Positions 22,240-35,634 of a stretch of DNA of 64,000 bases are shown piece by piece. The notes under the pieces are model-generated. The model was not told the origin of the DNA and ran no database searches. It was given only the letters and a program-made list of their open reading frames with translations. Within the stretch, counting starts at the first letter, position 1. Each line of letters starts with the position of its first letter. Source of the DNA: Zarea fungicola (lineage: Eukaryota; Ascomycota; Sordariomycetes; Hypocreales; Cordycipitaceae); assembly GCA_900169235.1 (NCBI GenBank), contig FWCC01000130.1, forward strand, positions 145,304 to 209,303, in the 5' to 3' direction. The translations under genes were made by a program, and so were the position numbers.

Positions 22240-25200
22240 ATTTAGGCGAAAGCAGAAAGCCATCTGGGTCCATTGTGCGACATTGAGAAGCCTTGGTGCA
22301 ATGTTACTTGCCCTGCCTGCAACTCTGAGGACCTGTAGAGAGCTTTCTGTATATCTATCTACATCAAGGTCTACCAATAGCACCAGCAGGATTTCATGCG
22401 GAGATGGCGTTCGATGGCATAGCAGTTAAAGATGCATACTGCATGCAAGCTTCGAAAATCCTTGTGGGGTACATGTGGCGTTTCCCCTGTCGCAGATGTT
22501 CCAGCCATATCAGGTCCGCGCAACGAAGGAGTTCGGCGCCCCGCAGAAAGCCTCAAAGCTTCAGATGAGCCGAACCTCAAATGTTCACGTGGCACTGCAG
22601 CCGGAGGTCTAACCTCAGCCGGAGGTCATGGCGATGCCTAATTGAGACTAAAAGTTGATCCTGAATCCTTCCAGAGCACATGTGTGCCGCTGGGGCCAGT
22701 TACCCCTGCATCCGCTAGTCCGCATCGTTCGGTGCTACCCCTGATGTCAGCCCCGACCGGGAATTTTTTCGCGACAAATTGGCGTCGCGTAAAGGGCTCA
22801 ATGGGCTGCGTTATCGGTGAAATAGGTAAGCCTTGACAAGTAACGTTGCTGCTTGCACGGGGGTGGCCAGGCTTGACGGTAGACCTGTCACGCTGCGCAC
22901 TTGCCGTCTCTACAAGCTGTGAGAGCTTCAATCCTTTTCAACAACGGGCCGTTTAAAATGCTACCCAGTGAATGAGGATGCGAAAGACAAATTGAATATT
23001 GCCTCTCTACTCCGTACTCCGCACTCCATACTCCGTTCGCAGCACACCAACCATTTCACAGCTCTGGAAAGGCGGCAGTTGTGCGGACTAGCTATGGTTT
23101 TTAGTTATGTAGCACTGACACGCAATGTGTGTGGGGGTCTATCCAACGCATGTGAGTTTGTCAGGGGCGATCCTCGAAAACACTGCTGTAGAGTTCTCAA
23201 AGCACTCTTGTGTTATCATGCAAAGCTATACCAAAGTCTAACGGCCATCCCGGCTTGGTAGTTGACCAGTTTTGGTAACATGCATTGACTAAATAACTAG
23301 AGAGTTCTTGTCTCGATTTGGCGATTGGACCGGCCGCCGAGACCTGCATTTGCCCACCTGGGGAAAGACCGGCGCTAAGTTCTCATGATGGCTGCAACAG
23401 ACATGCCAATGTTCAGATGCCCAATGGAAACAATGACCGTGATAAATGGCTGAAATAACAAATGGACTAGTCTTTTATTATAAAATTCAGTCAATGAGTA
23501 TGCATTCTGAACTGTTCTTACGCTAGCTACATTTGTGGCGGGTATCAACTGTATCTAAGTCCTTGGTTTGCGCTGCACCCATAGGTCCCAAACTACTGGT
23601 AATTACAAAGTACGGAAACATTTGCTTACATGGCATGCTATAGAATCCTATTTTTCCTTTCTACTCTCCTCAACTTGGACTAGCCCAGCTTATGAATCTC
23701 AGGGTTTCCATGCAGCATGAACCGTGGACAGAGGCAGAGCCGGAGGTTCGGCATGCACTGGAACCGGTTTATGCAGCCTAAAAAATATTATTACTTTAAT
23801 CACTTACTGGTATTACTTGACACCTGCGGGGGTGTGAAAAAACGGTTTAGCTAACTTAGGCAGTTAGCTAACTACTTAGATGTGGGCTGTCAGACATCAG
23901 GCTACATGACGGGCATTCCGAGGGCTCCATTCCTCCACGCCTGTTATACAGTTCAAGTAAATTGCTAATTAATTTTAGTGTCGGGGGAGAGAACCTTGAC
24001 GGATCGCGAAACCCCGGAAGTACTACGACTGCCGGCTGCGTTGTATTGGCACCAATTTTCAGACGGTCACACCTTGACATTGGCACAGACAGGACAGGTC
24101 AACTGTACATGGATAGTTTAGGTAAGGTATTAAATCGAATTATATAATTGCAACTTCAACGTCTGAGAAATCAAACATTGGATGAGGGTGGCTAGAGTAG
24201 CATAACACCACACCAGTGTCCATGTTCCGTATCTATGTGACTTCAGCGTTGCCATGGCTTACTTATAGTACCAACATGAATTGTCGAGCACCAGCAGTGG
24301 AAGCCGCTATGGCTCGCCTCTCGGCCGCGTAAAAACAGTATGAACGGAAGTTTTGTGAGAGAGGCCTGGCGCTCTGTCCAGGAACTGTTTCAATCGCAGC
24401 CGCACTCCACAAACGGACTAGATCAAGATTATGGGCTTATCTGGCTTCGCCCCGCGGGATATATAATCTGAAATGTAGACAGGGAGTGATTAATGTGTTC
24501 ATGGCTCCGCCAGTAGATATGGGGTGTCTTGGGACATCGACAAATCGTGTTGCAGTGCCACTTCGTCATCGGTGCCGAGCGCCTTGTCGCAGTTTGGCTG
24601 AACGCAACAAGACAACCAAAATCAAGTCAAGCCATCGAATTCTGATGGCACCATATGAATCAAGGTAATGTAACCCATAGCCCGCCGTAATTTTGGGCAG
24701 TCGATGAAGGTCGGCGGTCTGGGGTAGCAAACCGGCGGTCTGGAAGGAGAGTTGTTGTTACATTGTTTCTTCTTGTCAGACGACATAAATTTTGATGCTA
24801 GAAAGCTGCTATTTGACTTGTAAATGTTGATGTGTTTAGGAATTAAAGCGACAACTTTATCCAGGCCAGGACCAGCTCGTGCTGTAACAGTTGTGTCGTC
24901 CCACGCAGCAGTTGTAAGTTGGGTTACGTAAAGAATTTATTACTCGAAATGCAATGCCTTGCCGACCCAGAAGAATTAACAGCCGCTACCTCTGTGAAAA
25001 TCAGGCAGAAAAAAACCTATGGACAGTACATTGTGTCAAGTTCGATGCCTCTTTCTTCCACAGTTCACGATCCGGCCACATGGCCAAATTGTGTGGATAT
25101 GCGGGGTTGAGAGACCATTGTCGCAGGTGAAGGTAAGTTCCGACAGGTTGTCGTTTGAACCGGTGTGCCGACCAATTATGTGAACAGTTATCGCTCAAAG

Positions 25201-26458
25201 CACTGTCGTCTTCATAGCAAGCTCGTCCCGAGCTGCACAGGAAGCTTTGTAAATAAAAGTGATTATCCCAGTGTCTAGTTTCTGAGGATACTTGTGCTAC
25301 ACCGTGACTCTGCTAGCGTGCTAGTGGTGTGCATAAAATCAAGAATCCCTGTGTACAATCCCTACTTGTACAGTAATGCTCTGGCTGTTGTACGGACCCT
25401 TCATCGGTCCGACAAAAAAGGCGAACTTACTGCGCAGCATAGTGAATAACAACGATCACTAATTAAGTAGCGTATAACATGTTTTGTCGAACCTGCGCGA
25501 CGGGATTCCGAGTGGCGGCATCTCCTGCGAACCACCCGATGACCTAGCTTCCAGGGGCAAAGACAAACCGTCAATCAACCAGAACTGTAAATAAACAACC
25601 CAGCTACCCCACTTCAACTTTGTACTGGCACAGCACTAGTTAATAGTTATAATAAGGTTAAGACTTTGGTGCTGCAGGCTACGTACCCGCAGCCAGGCTC
25701 GCCACGTCACAATGCTTACAGCACATGTAATAGAAACATGATCGTGCAAAATGTTTAATCACCATACAGGACAAATCCGCAAATCCCCAAAAATTATAGT
25801 TACCCGACGCTGACTTGATCGGTACCATTGCAGGAAATGCGCATTTGCTCCCAATTAGCTGCGGATCTGTGACCTCCTTCCAGCTGTGTTGGAGCCATCG
25901 TCCGAAGTTTGCTTTTGAGGACCACTGATCAGCTCGCAGATCACCGCCGTGTGTTAGTGTCGAATACTACAAGACATGCTCGAAATCTGCCGTGAGCGGA
26001 AAGAATTCTGCTTCCGGATCGGATTGAGCGGCCAGGACACCCGTCCAGGAAGGTCTGTAATCTTTGTAATCTTTTAATTAATGGGAATACCAAGCCTGCA
26101 CTTTATTGTTCAATCTCTCACGAACGCTGTTCCCCACATTACGGACCGGGCCGCGTAGGAGGGCTTGCCGGCCGGCTGAAACATCCACAGGAAGATGAGC
26201 ATGGGGGCCACCGAGTACGCCTCGGTTCCGAATAGCCTCCACAATATGGTAATTTCGTAAGTTTGCCAAGGTTCCTTGAGACTAAACTACACCACAGATT
26301 ATCTTTCCCTTATAACAGCCAATAAAAGCTTCTGTGTGACGGACTCCGCCGACACTTCTATCCAATGACAGGCCTCATACTGTGCTACAGCTGATCTTCG
26401 TGAAGCAGATGAGGGGAAGCTGTCAGGATTTATGTCGCATCACGTGTAATTTAATAGC

Positions 26459-26465
26459 TATAAAA
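26459..26465 (+). promoter_or_regulatory. TATA box of the monooxygenase gene
   Basis: TATAAAA lies about 195 bp upstream of ATG 26660. It overlaps the first ATG of the long open frame (26465), which argues that the frame's upstream 65 codons are leader, not protein. Confidence 0.55.
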
Positions 26466-26659
26466 TGAGACGAGCTGTGGAAACGCCTAGAGTGGTTTCG
26501 ATCTGTGATCAATGCTCTCATTATCGACAAATAGTAGCTAAATCTCAGCCAACTTCTTGCGATACCTGCCGTCTCCTTGCTCCTGCTAGCCACAGTATCG
26601 TTGACAAGTCCAGGAGCGATCCCCACTTCCCCTCATCTCTCATCCCATTACCCCTCATC

Positions 26660-28330
26660 ATGGGTTCCAATGTTGAAATGTTGGACGCTCTCATAGTTGG
26701 TGCCGGATTTGGAGGCATCTATCAGCTGAAGCGTCTTCGCGACGAGGGATACAATGTGAAGCTTGTCGACTTTGCATCCGACTACGGCGGTACCTGGTAC
26801 TGGAACCGCTATCCAGGCGCCCGTGTCGACAGCGATATCCCCTTTTATGAGTACTCCGATCCCTCGTTATGGAAAGAGTTCATGTGGAAGAGTCGTTTCC
26901 CCGGCAGTGCAGAAATGCGAGAGTACTTTGCATTCGTGGCCGAGAAGTGGGACCTACGAAAAGACACAGACTTTAACACTTTTATCTCGGGCGCTCAGTG
27001 GAATGAGGCTGCCTCAAGCTGGTCAATTTCTACGAAAGACAATAACAAGACGTACCAGGCACGGTTCCTATTGCTCAATACTGGATTTGCGGCGAAGAGG
27101 TACACACCTGATTGGGATGGCGTCAACAAGTTCGCTGGCACATGGCTGCATACATCCTTCTGGCCAAAGCAAGAACCCGATATCAAGGGCAAAAAGGTTG
27201 CGTTGATTGGAACTGGTGCAACAGGAGTGCAAGTCGCAGAGGCACTCAACAATGTGGCCGGCGAACTGGTCGTTTTCCAACGAACGCCCAATTTTGCGCT
27301 GCCGATGAAGCAAGTCCTGTTTACCGGTGAAGAGCAGGCTGCAGCCAAGAAGGATCATCAAGGATTTCTTGAGCAGCGAAAAGAGAGTTTTACGGGTTTC
27401 TCGTTTACCTTTCTCGACCGCAACACGTTTGATGATGACAAGGTCAATCGACGGGCCACTTATGAGAAGCTATGGGCGTATGGCGACTTGCACTACTGGC
27501 TGGGAACATACAAGGATATGCTATTTACCGATGAAGCGAATTTGGAAGCCTACAACTTCTGGAAAGAGAAAGTTCGCGCCCGCATCCATGACAAGTCCCT
27601 GTGGGAAACATTAGCACCCGAGGTGGCACCCCATAGCTTTGGATGCAAGCAGACTTGTCTAGAGAGGCAATACTACGAAATTTTTAACAAGCCACATGTA
27701 TCACTCGTCGACGTCAACAAGACTCCAGTGGTGTCGGTTACAGAACGAGGAATTCGCACCACCGAGAAGGAGTGGGATTTTGACTACATCATCTGCGCCA
27801 CAGGGTTCGATGCTGGAACGGGCGGCCTCACCCAGATTGATATTCGTGGCCCATCCGGTGAAACACTTGGCGAGAAGTGGGACAAGGGTGGCCTCAAGTC
27901 GCATCTGGGTCTCGCGGTGGCGGGTTTCCCGAACATGTTTTACACGTACGGCCCCCAAGCTCCTACTGGTGTAGGAAATGGACCGACTTGTGCAGAATAT
28001 CAAGGCGACTTTATTTTGCAGGCAATGAACACTATGCGAGAGAAGGGATTACGGCGGGTAGAGGCTGATAAAACTGCAGAGGAGGAATGGAGCCGAGACA
28101 TCAGCGCGTTGGCGAACACTACTCTGTTTCCCGGTACCAAGTCGGTGCGTTTTACCAACCAACTTATGCTCGTGTGAAATTAATGGCTAATCTCATTTTA
28201 GTGGTATTTCGGCGCTAACATTCCCGGTAAAAGCCGAGACTGTCTCGTTTATCTCGGCGGTCTTCCGGCATATCTGCAGCATCTGCAAAAGTCTCAAGAG
28301 TCCAGTTTTATCGGCTTTCATATGACGTAG
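26660..28330 (+). CDS. Baeyer-Villiger-type flavin monooxygenase
   Basis: FAD/NADPH-dependent class B monooxygenase of the cyclohexanone-monooxygenase type, inserting oxygen next to a ketone. Exons 26660-28144 and 28202-28330 flank an intron at 28145-28201 (GTGCGT...TTTTAG, 57 bp), giving 537 residues. Without splicing the frame ends early at 28177 and loses the conserved tail WYFGANIPGK. Start 26660 puts the FAD motif GAGFGG at residues 14-19. The fingerprint FAGTWLHTSFWP (F-x-G-x3-H-x3-W-P) is at 158-169, and the NADPH motif GTGATG follows at 184-189. The substrate is unknown; no obvious biosynthetic cluster surrounds it. Confidence 0.92.
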
Positions 28331-28394
28331 TATATATAATCTAGACTAGAGGAACTATATAAAAGTGGATTATATACAAAATAGGCAGTGCGAT

Positions 28395-29532
28395 TTAAAT
28401 AGTACCGATTTTCTTCCATGCAGTAGGCAATTGGGCAGAGCCCTGGACATAGGGCAGGTAGCTTAGCGTCTTGCTGCCATCTAGCTGCACAAGAGATGTG
28501 GCACAACCTGCGTATAAAGCACTTGCGTCCTTCGAAGGAGGGTTGGGAAGCACAAGCGTGGTATTGGTCAAGATGTTAATAACATAGGAACCGCTGCCAT
28601 CCTGGGGGAAGAAAGCAAACTCCTTCTGGTCCACGTTGTCGGGCTGGAAGAGGGACAGCGCGGAGCCATACTTTTGTGGAAACGTTCCTTTGCCGTTCTT
28701 GGCCTTGTACGATTGCACTGCGGGCTGCCAGTACGCATCTATATCCATTGTTAGCTTCGTCAAACTTAAAGAGTTTCTTTAATGGCTCATTACAGTGAAT
28801 CACGAAAATATGCGCGCGACCCGGATCGCCGCCAATGTTGAGAAAATGCACATGGTTCTGTGCAAGCGCCATGACGGGCTGGTAGTGAGAAACATCAAAG
28901 TCTGGTGCCGGCATGACATCCCACTTCACTGCGCTTGATGAGGCAGCTGTTTTCTCGCCCATATCAGCAAAGAAAAGCTTGCCCTTGGATAGGGCATAAA
29001 AGACATTGGTATCGTGGTCGAGAATAGAATCAAAGTTGGAAAAGTCCATGCCACTTGCAGGGGTGGATTTTTGTGTAGACCAGGCCTTCTTTGTGGCATC
29101 GTAGATGTGAATGTTCGTAGGGTGAGCCTTGTCGGCGTTGACGAAATAAACTGCATTAAAGTACTGGGCAAGGTAGCAGCTGGTATTGACTCCATCAAAT
29201 GGGCTGAGGATAGTTAGAATTTATATAGAGTTTTTAACACATTTTGTAAACAATGCTGAGTTTGAAACTCGGGTACGTACGGTCGTCCTGCTTTTGTCGT
29301 GATATCCTTGATTGAGTTTCCTGGTAAACAGATATATTATTAGCTGCGAAGCAGTAGATAGTCAAGTTTACATACCACTGTCCCATGATGATTTTTTACC
29401 CGCAGTGTAGTCCTTCCCGTCAACGCCAAAGGCAAGGAGGTTGAAATCAGTGTCGAAGGAAATGCATGGGGAAGCACTAGACAGACCAACAGTGGCCGCC
29501 GCGTACAAGGCAATGAGAGAAATTCGCACCAT
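28395..29532 (-). CDS. Secreted protein of unknown function
   Basis: Four exons, 29532-29376, 29320-29281, 29203-28794 and 28738-28395, give 316 residues. The introns (55, 77 and 55 bp) have GTATGT, GTACGT and GTAATG donors and consistent phases, with GCTAAC branch sites in the first and third. The first ATG (29532) starts a signal peptide ending near SSASPC; the frame above it reaches only a TTG. The body is rich in short beta-type repeats (FNAVYFVNADKAHPTNIHIYD, ALAQNHVHFLNIGGDPGRAHIFVIH), which suggests a beta-propeller-like fold, but I do not recognise a named family. A TATAAAGG box lies about 80 bp upstream. It is tail-to-tail with the monooxygenase, 64 bp apart. Confidence 0.75.
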
Positions 29533-30330
29533 GTTGTTGCAGGCAAGAAACGTAATCTTCAACTCGGGGAATTATTCCAAGTATGAAATATTACAGTGCA
29601 GGAGCAATTGCCTTTATAATAAGCTCTAAACTTGCACAGTAAACTCTAGGCTACATTTTGGGTTAGCAATAGCGTACTTCAATCGGCCCGGGTAGGGTTT
29701 GAATAGACAACGGCCTAACAATTTTCAGCCAATCGTTAACTTGGCAGGGGAACTGAGTTGACCTCCGCGCCCGCTACAGAGCGTATTTCGATTACTGATA
29801 CGTAGTACCGTTGTATTGTCATCAACTAACCCAGCACTAAATTTACTAGGGCTGTACTCAAGATTGCCTAGCGGCTTTACTTACCAAGAAATGCGAGCCA
29901 ACGAATACAGCGAGGTTCCATTCGCTTACAGTTCTACTCCGCATTTGGTTTAAATGATGGAACAGTTCTACCCCGTATTTGGTTTAATAACTGATGGGAT
30001 TTGTCTTTTACCCACTTAGAAATTCGTCACTGATCAACCGAGTTTGCGTCGTCTCACAAGTTTGCGTCGTCTCACATCCAAAATAGGACGACCCATTTAC
30101 CCATCGTAAACTGGAGAATTAGCAACCTAGCGCTAAAGATTGAAAAAACTAGGGAACAACTTCAGTTTAATCTGACTTAAAAATAACATTCCCAATCCAT
30201 GCCATTGTTCATTTGCCACAGTTTCCGGATGCAGCAACATTGAATCCCCAAACATTTATTACAAAACTCCGTTCCAGCGAGCCTAGCCGCCAAATGACAT
30301 TAGCCGCTGAAAGGCAACCTAAGAAGGTAT
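29533..30330. repeat. intergenic with imperfect tandem duplications
   Basis: No gene. Two local duplications: a unit of about 34 bp (ACAGTTCTAC...TTTGGTTTAA) occurs twice at about 29930-29996, and an 18-bp unit (AGTTTGCGTCGTCTCACA) twice at 30041-30076. Confidence 0.6.
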
Positions 30331-30559
30331 CTAAGGGCAGTTGCCCAGCGCAACACAGCCAGTCTCGCGATCAACAAGGGCAGGCTCGGGATCTGAAGGT
30401 ACCTAATGTTCGAAATAACGTTAGTTAACGGGACATGTCGAAATTTACAACTCTCAATGCAGAAAGAAATTGGTGTTTTCGAGGAAAAGAGTCAAGACTA
30501 ACCGGGGAGGCGATGGCTCCAAAGGCCATGAGAAGAAACGCAGCGACTTGAAACTTCAT
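30331..30559 (-). CDS. Tiny secreted protein candidate (42 aa)
   Basis: Two exons too short to stand out: 30559-30503 and 30402-30331, with intron 30502-30403 (GTTAGT...CATTAG, 100 bp). The product starts with a clear signal peptide (MKFQVAAFLLMAFGAIAS) and the mature part of about 23 residues ends GCVALGNCP with two cysteines. A TATAAATA box lies about 130 bp upstream and a 10-bp tandem repeat sits between box and ATG. I do not recognise a family. It could be a small effector-like or pheromone-like peptide, or the 5' part of a longer spliced gene. Confidence 0.5.
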
Positions 30560-30612
30560 GGTGATTAAACGAGACGACGAGGTATTTGAAAATAATTGAA
30601 ATAGATCAAGGG

Positions 30613-30666
30613 TTGATGAGGATTGATGAGGATTGATGAGGATTGATGAGGATTGATGAGGATTGA
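30613..30666. repeat. 10-bp tandem repeat, five units
   Basis: TTGATGAGGA repeated five times plus a partial unit, in the promoter/5' leader of the 42-aa secreted protein gene. Copies are nearly exact, so copy number may vary between strains. Confidence 0.9.
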
Positions 30667-30690
30667 CATGACAGGTGCGAAACACCAGAA

Positions 30691-30698
30691 TATTTATA
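30691..30698 (-). promoter_or_regulatory. TATA box for the 42-aa secreted protein gene
   Basis: Minus strand TATAAATA, about 130 bp upstream of the ATG at 30559. Confidence 0.5.
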
Positions 30699-33144
30699 CC
30701 TCGCCAATACGAGCTACGGAAGCGCACCAAACATCCCAAAGTGGTACCTTACGATGCCTATACCATTCGCCATCAATGATGTGACGCGGTTGTACTGCCG
30801 GTTTGTAACCGAGAACAGCTACCAGCAGTCTGGGATTTCGCAGTGTGATGCGGCAAGTGTCGAGGCGGCGATGATCGGCTGTAAGCACGGGCAAGATCGA
30901 CTCCCTCCATCCGTTTCAGTCGCCTGTAAGCGAACGGCATTCGCAACACCGCTGTAGTTTCTCCAGCCCGATTTCTTTCGCTTCTCTGAGCCCTGCAGCT
31001 GGACAGTGGTTTTCCTGCAGATGGGCAATAAAACCGCTGCAGAGATGATTCAAAAACACCGGTCACTGTTAAACATTGAGAGCAGCTGGCTACTATTACA
31101 TATGGCTGGCTTACATATGGCTGGCTGTCTTTCGCGACAGTTGTAATTGCATCTATGCAGGACTTCAAGTAAATCAATACTCGGTAATATATTCAATGAC
31201 GCCACCCACAACACACGGAATTGAATTCGATAGTACAGTGTTTGGAGCGGAATGCGCAGGGGGAGGCAGCTCTTACTAGAGGATTCCGAATAAATTTGGT
31301 CAGCATATTTGTGCACATCTTTGCCGATCGATCGTGGAGAAGCCGTGCCACGGGAACAAGAGCTTGCGGCGCCGCATGCGACTGCCGATGGAAGACCCGG
31401 ATTGTCGGAACGGATACGGAGCTTCTTGGCGGCACCGAGCAATTTGTCTGAAGCGCGTGGTTGCATTCTCTGTAACTAAATACATCTCACATTTCTGTCT
31501 AGAAAGTTATAACCATGATGCATAAAGGACTGCCTCTCTGAATCACTCGGCTAACTACCTTATCAGGAACACAGCCAATTAACCGGTCGTCAGACTACAC
31601 TACAACTCGGAGAAAACCCATCGCATATCCCACATCCCACATTCCTCCATAAAATACGTGTATATCCTGACATCATAGAGGGCCAGGTGTCAGCCAAGGA
31701 AGTGACTACGTGTATGTAATCGAGCTGCCACCCAGTACTTTCGTGTATCCGAGCATATAGCCTATGTAGTACGACCATTACTCTACATTCATATACCGCC
31801 ATCGATTATTAGTCCTTATCTGCCCAAAACTACTTCTCAAGAATTATTGTGCTTAAACATTGTAGGAAGCTTACTTTTCGATCTCGTCTCTACCAACCCG
31901 GGCATACAGTACCATATTTGACCTTCTAGAGGACAATTTGGAGCTTACAGAACGGTTATGCTACTCTTAAAAACTCTTCTTGTTTTAATTTTGTTACTTA
32001 AGTTGCACTATCCCTTTCTTGCGCTTTGGTCAAGTGTAATGAGACAGAAATCAGGAATTTGTGTCCCTCCATTGCTTTGTCGATGTACCGACAGATACTG
32101 GGAGAGGCTCATCTTGGTTGTGAATTTGGAACTAGATGAAATATAGCAGAGCTTAGGGTTGGGCTAGATGCAGGCCACTTCACGGTGGGATTTGTACCAA
32201 AATGGCCGACAGGCCACGGCCAAGAGCAAAGATGTAGTAGTTCTGTGTGGATATGCGGTAGTCTACTTTGGGTGGATAGGACTCCCTGGAGGATATGAAC
32301 TTGAAACATGTAGAAGTTCCCGGAAGAGGGATAGTTTTGTCTTTCAAGTTGCCACTGCTAGATGGCGATACATTGGAGAATGAACACAATAATGCTTGAC
32401 AGCCTTGTGGTTCAAGCATTTGCCCTTCTCTCGAACTCAACAGGCAGCGCCAATCGTTTGGGTCATGAAACACGGGGAGATGCCTTTGCAGAGGAGTTAC
32501 AACCTCTATGGTGACTACAATAGAGCGAGATAATGCACTATGGTGTGCGGCATGACACATGGAAGCCGGACGCTAGTAACGCTCTGCCATCCACTCACAT
32601 GACACCAAAAGCGCCTTGTATTTGCCCATTGAAGAAATGGGCCTCACTGGAGCGAATCAGCGCGAGCGCCAAGATTTATGCTTATTTTCCCTCACGAGTG
32701 TTAATTCAGAGTGGAAGGTGCTGATGCCGCGCCATTGGCCTATTTCCTAAACCCATGCCTGATTTGGCAGGTCAGCCTGCGCCCACGTAGCGATGTAACC
32801 CGATGCACCGTATTGTTATTATCTTGGTGGCTTGGCATAGTTGCACCATTTGTTACTTGAAGGTGGCATATTCCTTGATAGATGAGAAATATCTTGGCGG
32901 CTTAAGTGACCTTCCTTGCTCGTATGTTGTCACTTTTTTCCCCTCGCAACCTTTAATTATTGCCTTCCAGCCGTGGAATAGTACCGAATCTCGGCAATTT
33001 GTCGCAACCGTCCATTATCACGACATTGTCATTTTGCCAGAGCAGCTGTCTGATTAGGAAGGTAGGCAGACTGGACCTTATTTTGATTAGTAGTTGATGG
33101 ATGAAATGAATTGGCCGGCAGCGATACTCGCGGCATGTCGTAAT

Positions 33145-33152
33145 TATAAATA
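33145..33152 (+). promoter_or_regulatory. TATA box of the subtilase gene
   Basis: TATAAATA, about 120 bp upstream of the ATG at 33270, the usual spacing for a strongly expressed fungal secreted enzyme. Confidence 0.6.
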
Positions 33153-33269
33153 ACCCAACCGTAGCCAGGTATCAATTGAAAGTCATGTCAATCATCTTCC
33201 GCACCAGCTCAGATCTCTACTTTTCATAACATACACTTTTCATATACCTGAGCACAAATTCCATTCATC

Positions 33270-34526
<1,257 letters not shown>

Positions 34527-35426
34527 ATTGGCCACAAATGGTACAACAGTAGGGACTCGAGTGCGGGCAGAGTATATATAGAAGATAAACATACTATTGA
34601 TATGGCAGCCCATAGGATCCATTGCAGGGTGGTGGAACTCAGCAGGAAGCTACTATACTTTCTCAAAAATTTAGATTGAAACACTTATCCCAAATAGTCA
34701 TTAACGCGTTCCGTGAAACACACCCTAAACTTGAGAACTCGGGATATGTGCCAAACAAGAATAATAATGGAGCTCTACCAGGCTCACAACTATCGCTGAC
34801 GACTAAACGACAAAGGTAAAGTTTGGTTTGTAAAGACAGTTGTGAGTCTGCTGGGTGGCAGGCATGTTTCATTGACCAGTCTGCACTCATTCAGTCTACT
34901 GTTACAGTCCTAGAAAGTATGTATTTGGATGCTAGACATGTCTAGCCATGGCTGGTCATTACTTGATCGTTTTAGATCTCTGTGGTCCTGTGGTTTACCT
35001 AGCACCCTTGTCCTTACATCCACCAACAACGCTCCTGTATAAACTGCAATCTTACTATTAGCAATTGTTTCCGCCATGCTCCAGTTGTCTTAGTGCGGAA
35101 GTAGAGAGATTCAATGAGTGGCAAGAAAGTATCGAGACGAAAAAAGCATGGGATGGATGTATGCTTATTGTAACTGATTGTGATTGATAAAATCAAGCTA
35201 CGGATAGAGGAGGAATTCCTCTTCTATATATAGAAGGTCAAAGCGGGAAAGCAAACAATAAACAGGACAGATTTCTCTTTCCTCCCCAGCTGCCGTGATG
35301 GCCCTCGTATCGACGGCAGGGGTCAGGCCTCGCATGACGAGCTGCTTGACCTGACTCAGTGGTCACAACACTTTCTCTTCTTCTCGATAGTAAACAGGAT
35401 AGGAACTAGATGGTTGAATTAACTTA
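34527..35426. other. intergenic, possible LTR remnant
   Basis: No gene seen. On the minus strand a stretch starting at about 35370 (TGTTGTGACC) contains a TATATATAG box, GGAATTCC and an AT-rich run, and ends ambiguously between about 35020 and 34900. This resembles a solo LTR, but no target-site duplication was found. Confidence 0.3.
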
Positions 35427-35568
35427 CTAGCAACCCATCACAGGTTGCACAAAACTATCATTCCCTTCTTCTAAAGCAGCCTGAAGAGCATTGCCGAGAT
35501 GTACGTCTGGTGCATTCACATCAGCGCCATGTTGGACCAATGTCTGCACAACACTATCATGAATATTC
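35427..35568 (-). pseudogene. ankyrin-repeat fragment
   Basis: The minus strand encodes VVQTLVQHGADVNAPDVHL and then GNALQAALEEGN, one ankyrin repeat plus the start of the next, as found in the C-terminal repeats of fungal NACHT/ankyrin proteins. The fragment stops at TAG 35427, directly overlapped by a GTAAGT donor-like sequence. No further repeats or N-terminal domain are present on either side, so it is a relic or an isolated exon. Confidence 0.55.
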
Positions 35569-35634
35569 TATAAATATTACCACGTAACAACTGGGCAATG
35601 CTAGTTATCGTTAGGTATCATGCTCCGCTCAGCT

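Larger units (their letters stand above)
21665..26659. other. 5-kb region without a supported gene
   Basis: The largest gene-poor stretch. Open frames up to 97 codons on both strands (for example 22638-22931 minus, 22968-23261 plus) show no recognisable family, no plausible exon chain and no signal peptide. It contains a perfect palindrome at 22219-22239 and an 11-bp direct repeat (cggcggtctgg) near 24712-24742. It may hold decayed mobile DNA, an ncRNA or long promoters, none of which I can support. Confidence 0.5.
30560..33269. other. 2.7-kb intergenic region, no supported gene
   Basis: Frames of 60-138 codons on both strands have no recognisable content. A 15-bp unit (TTACATATGGCTGGC) is tandemly duplicated at about 31097-31126. 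The right end holds the promoter of the subtilase. Confidence 0.5.

Noticed and set aside
22638..22931. 97-codon minus-strand frame
   Set aside because: No recognisable content, no splice partners, no signal peptide; likely chance.
26465..26659. 65-codon N-terminal extension of the monooxygenase
   Set aside because: Its ATG overlaps the TATAAAA box and the family starts right before the FAD motif; ATG 26660 fits better.
31050..31466. 138-codon minus-strand frame
   Set aside because: Composition not protein-like, start is not an ATG in context and part comes from a tandem duplication.
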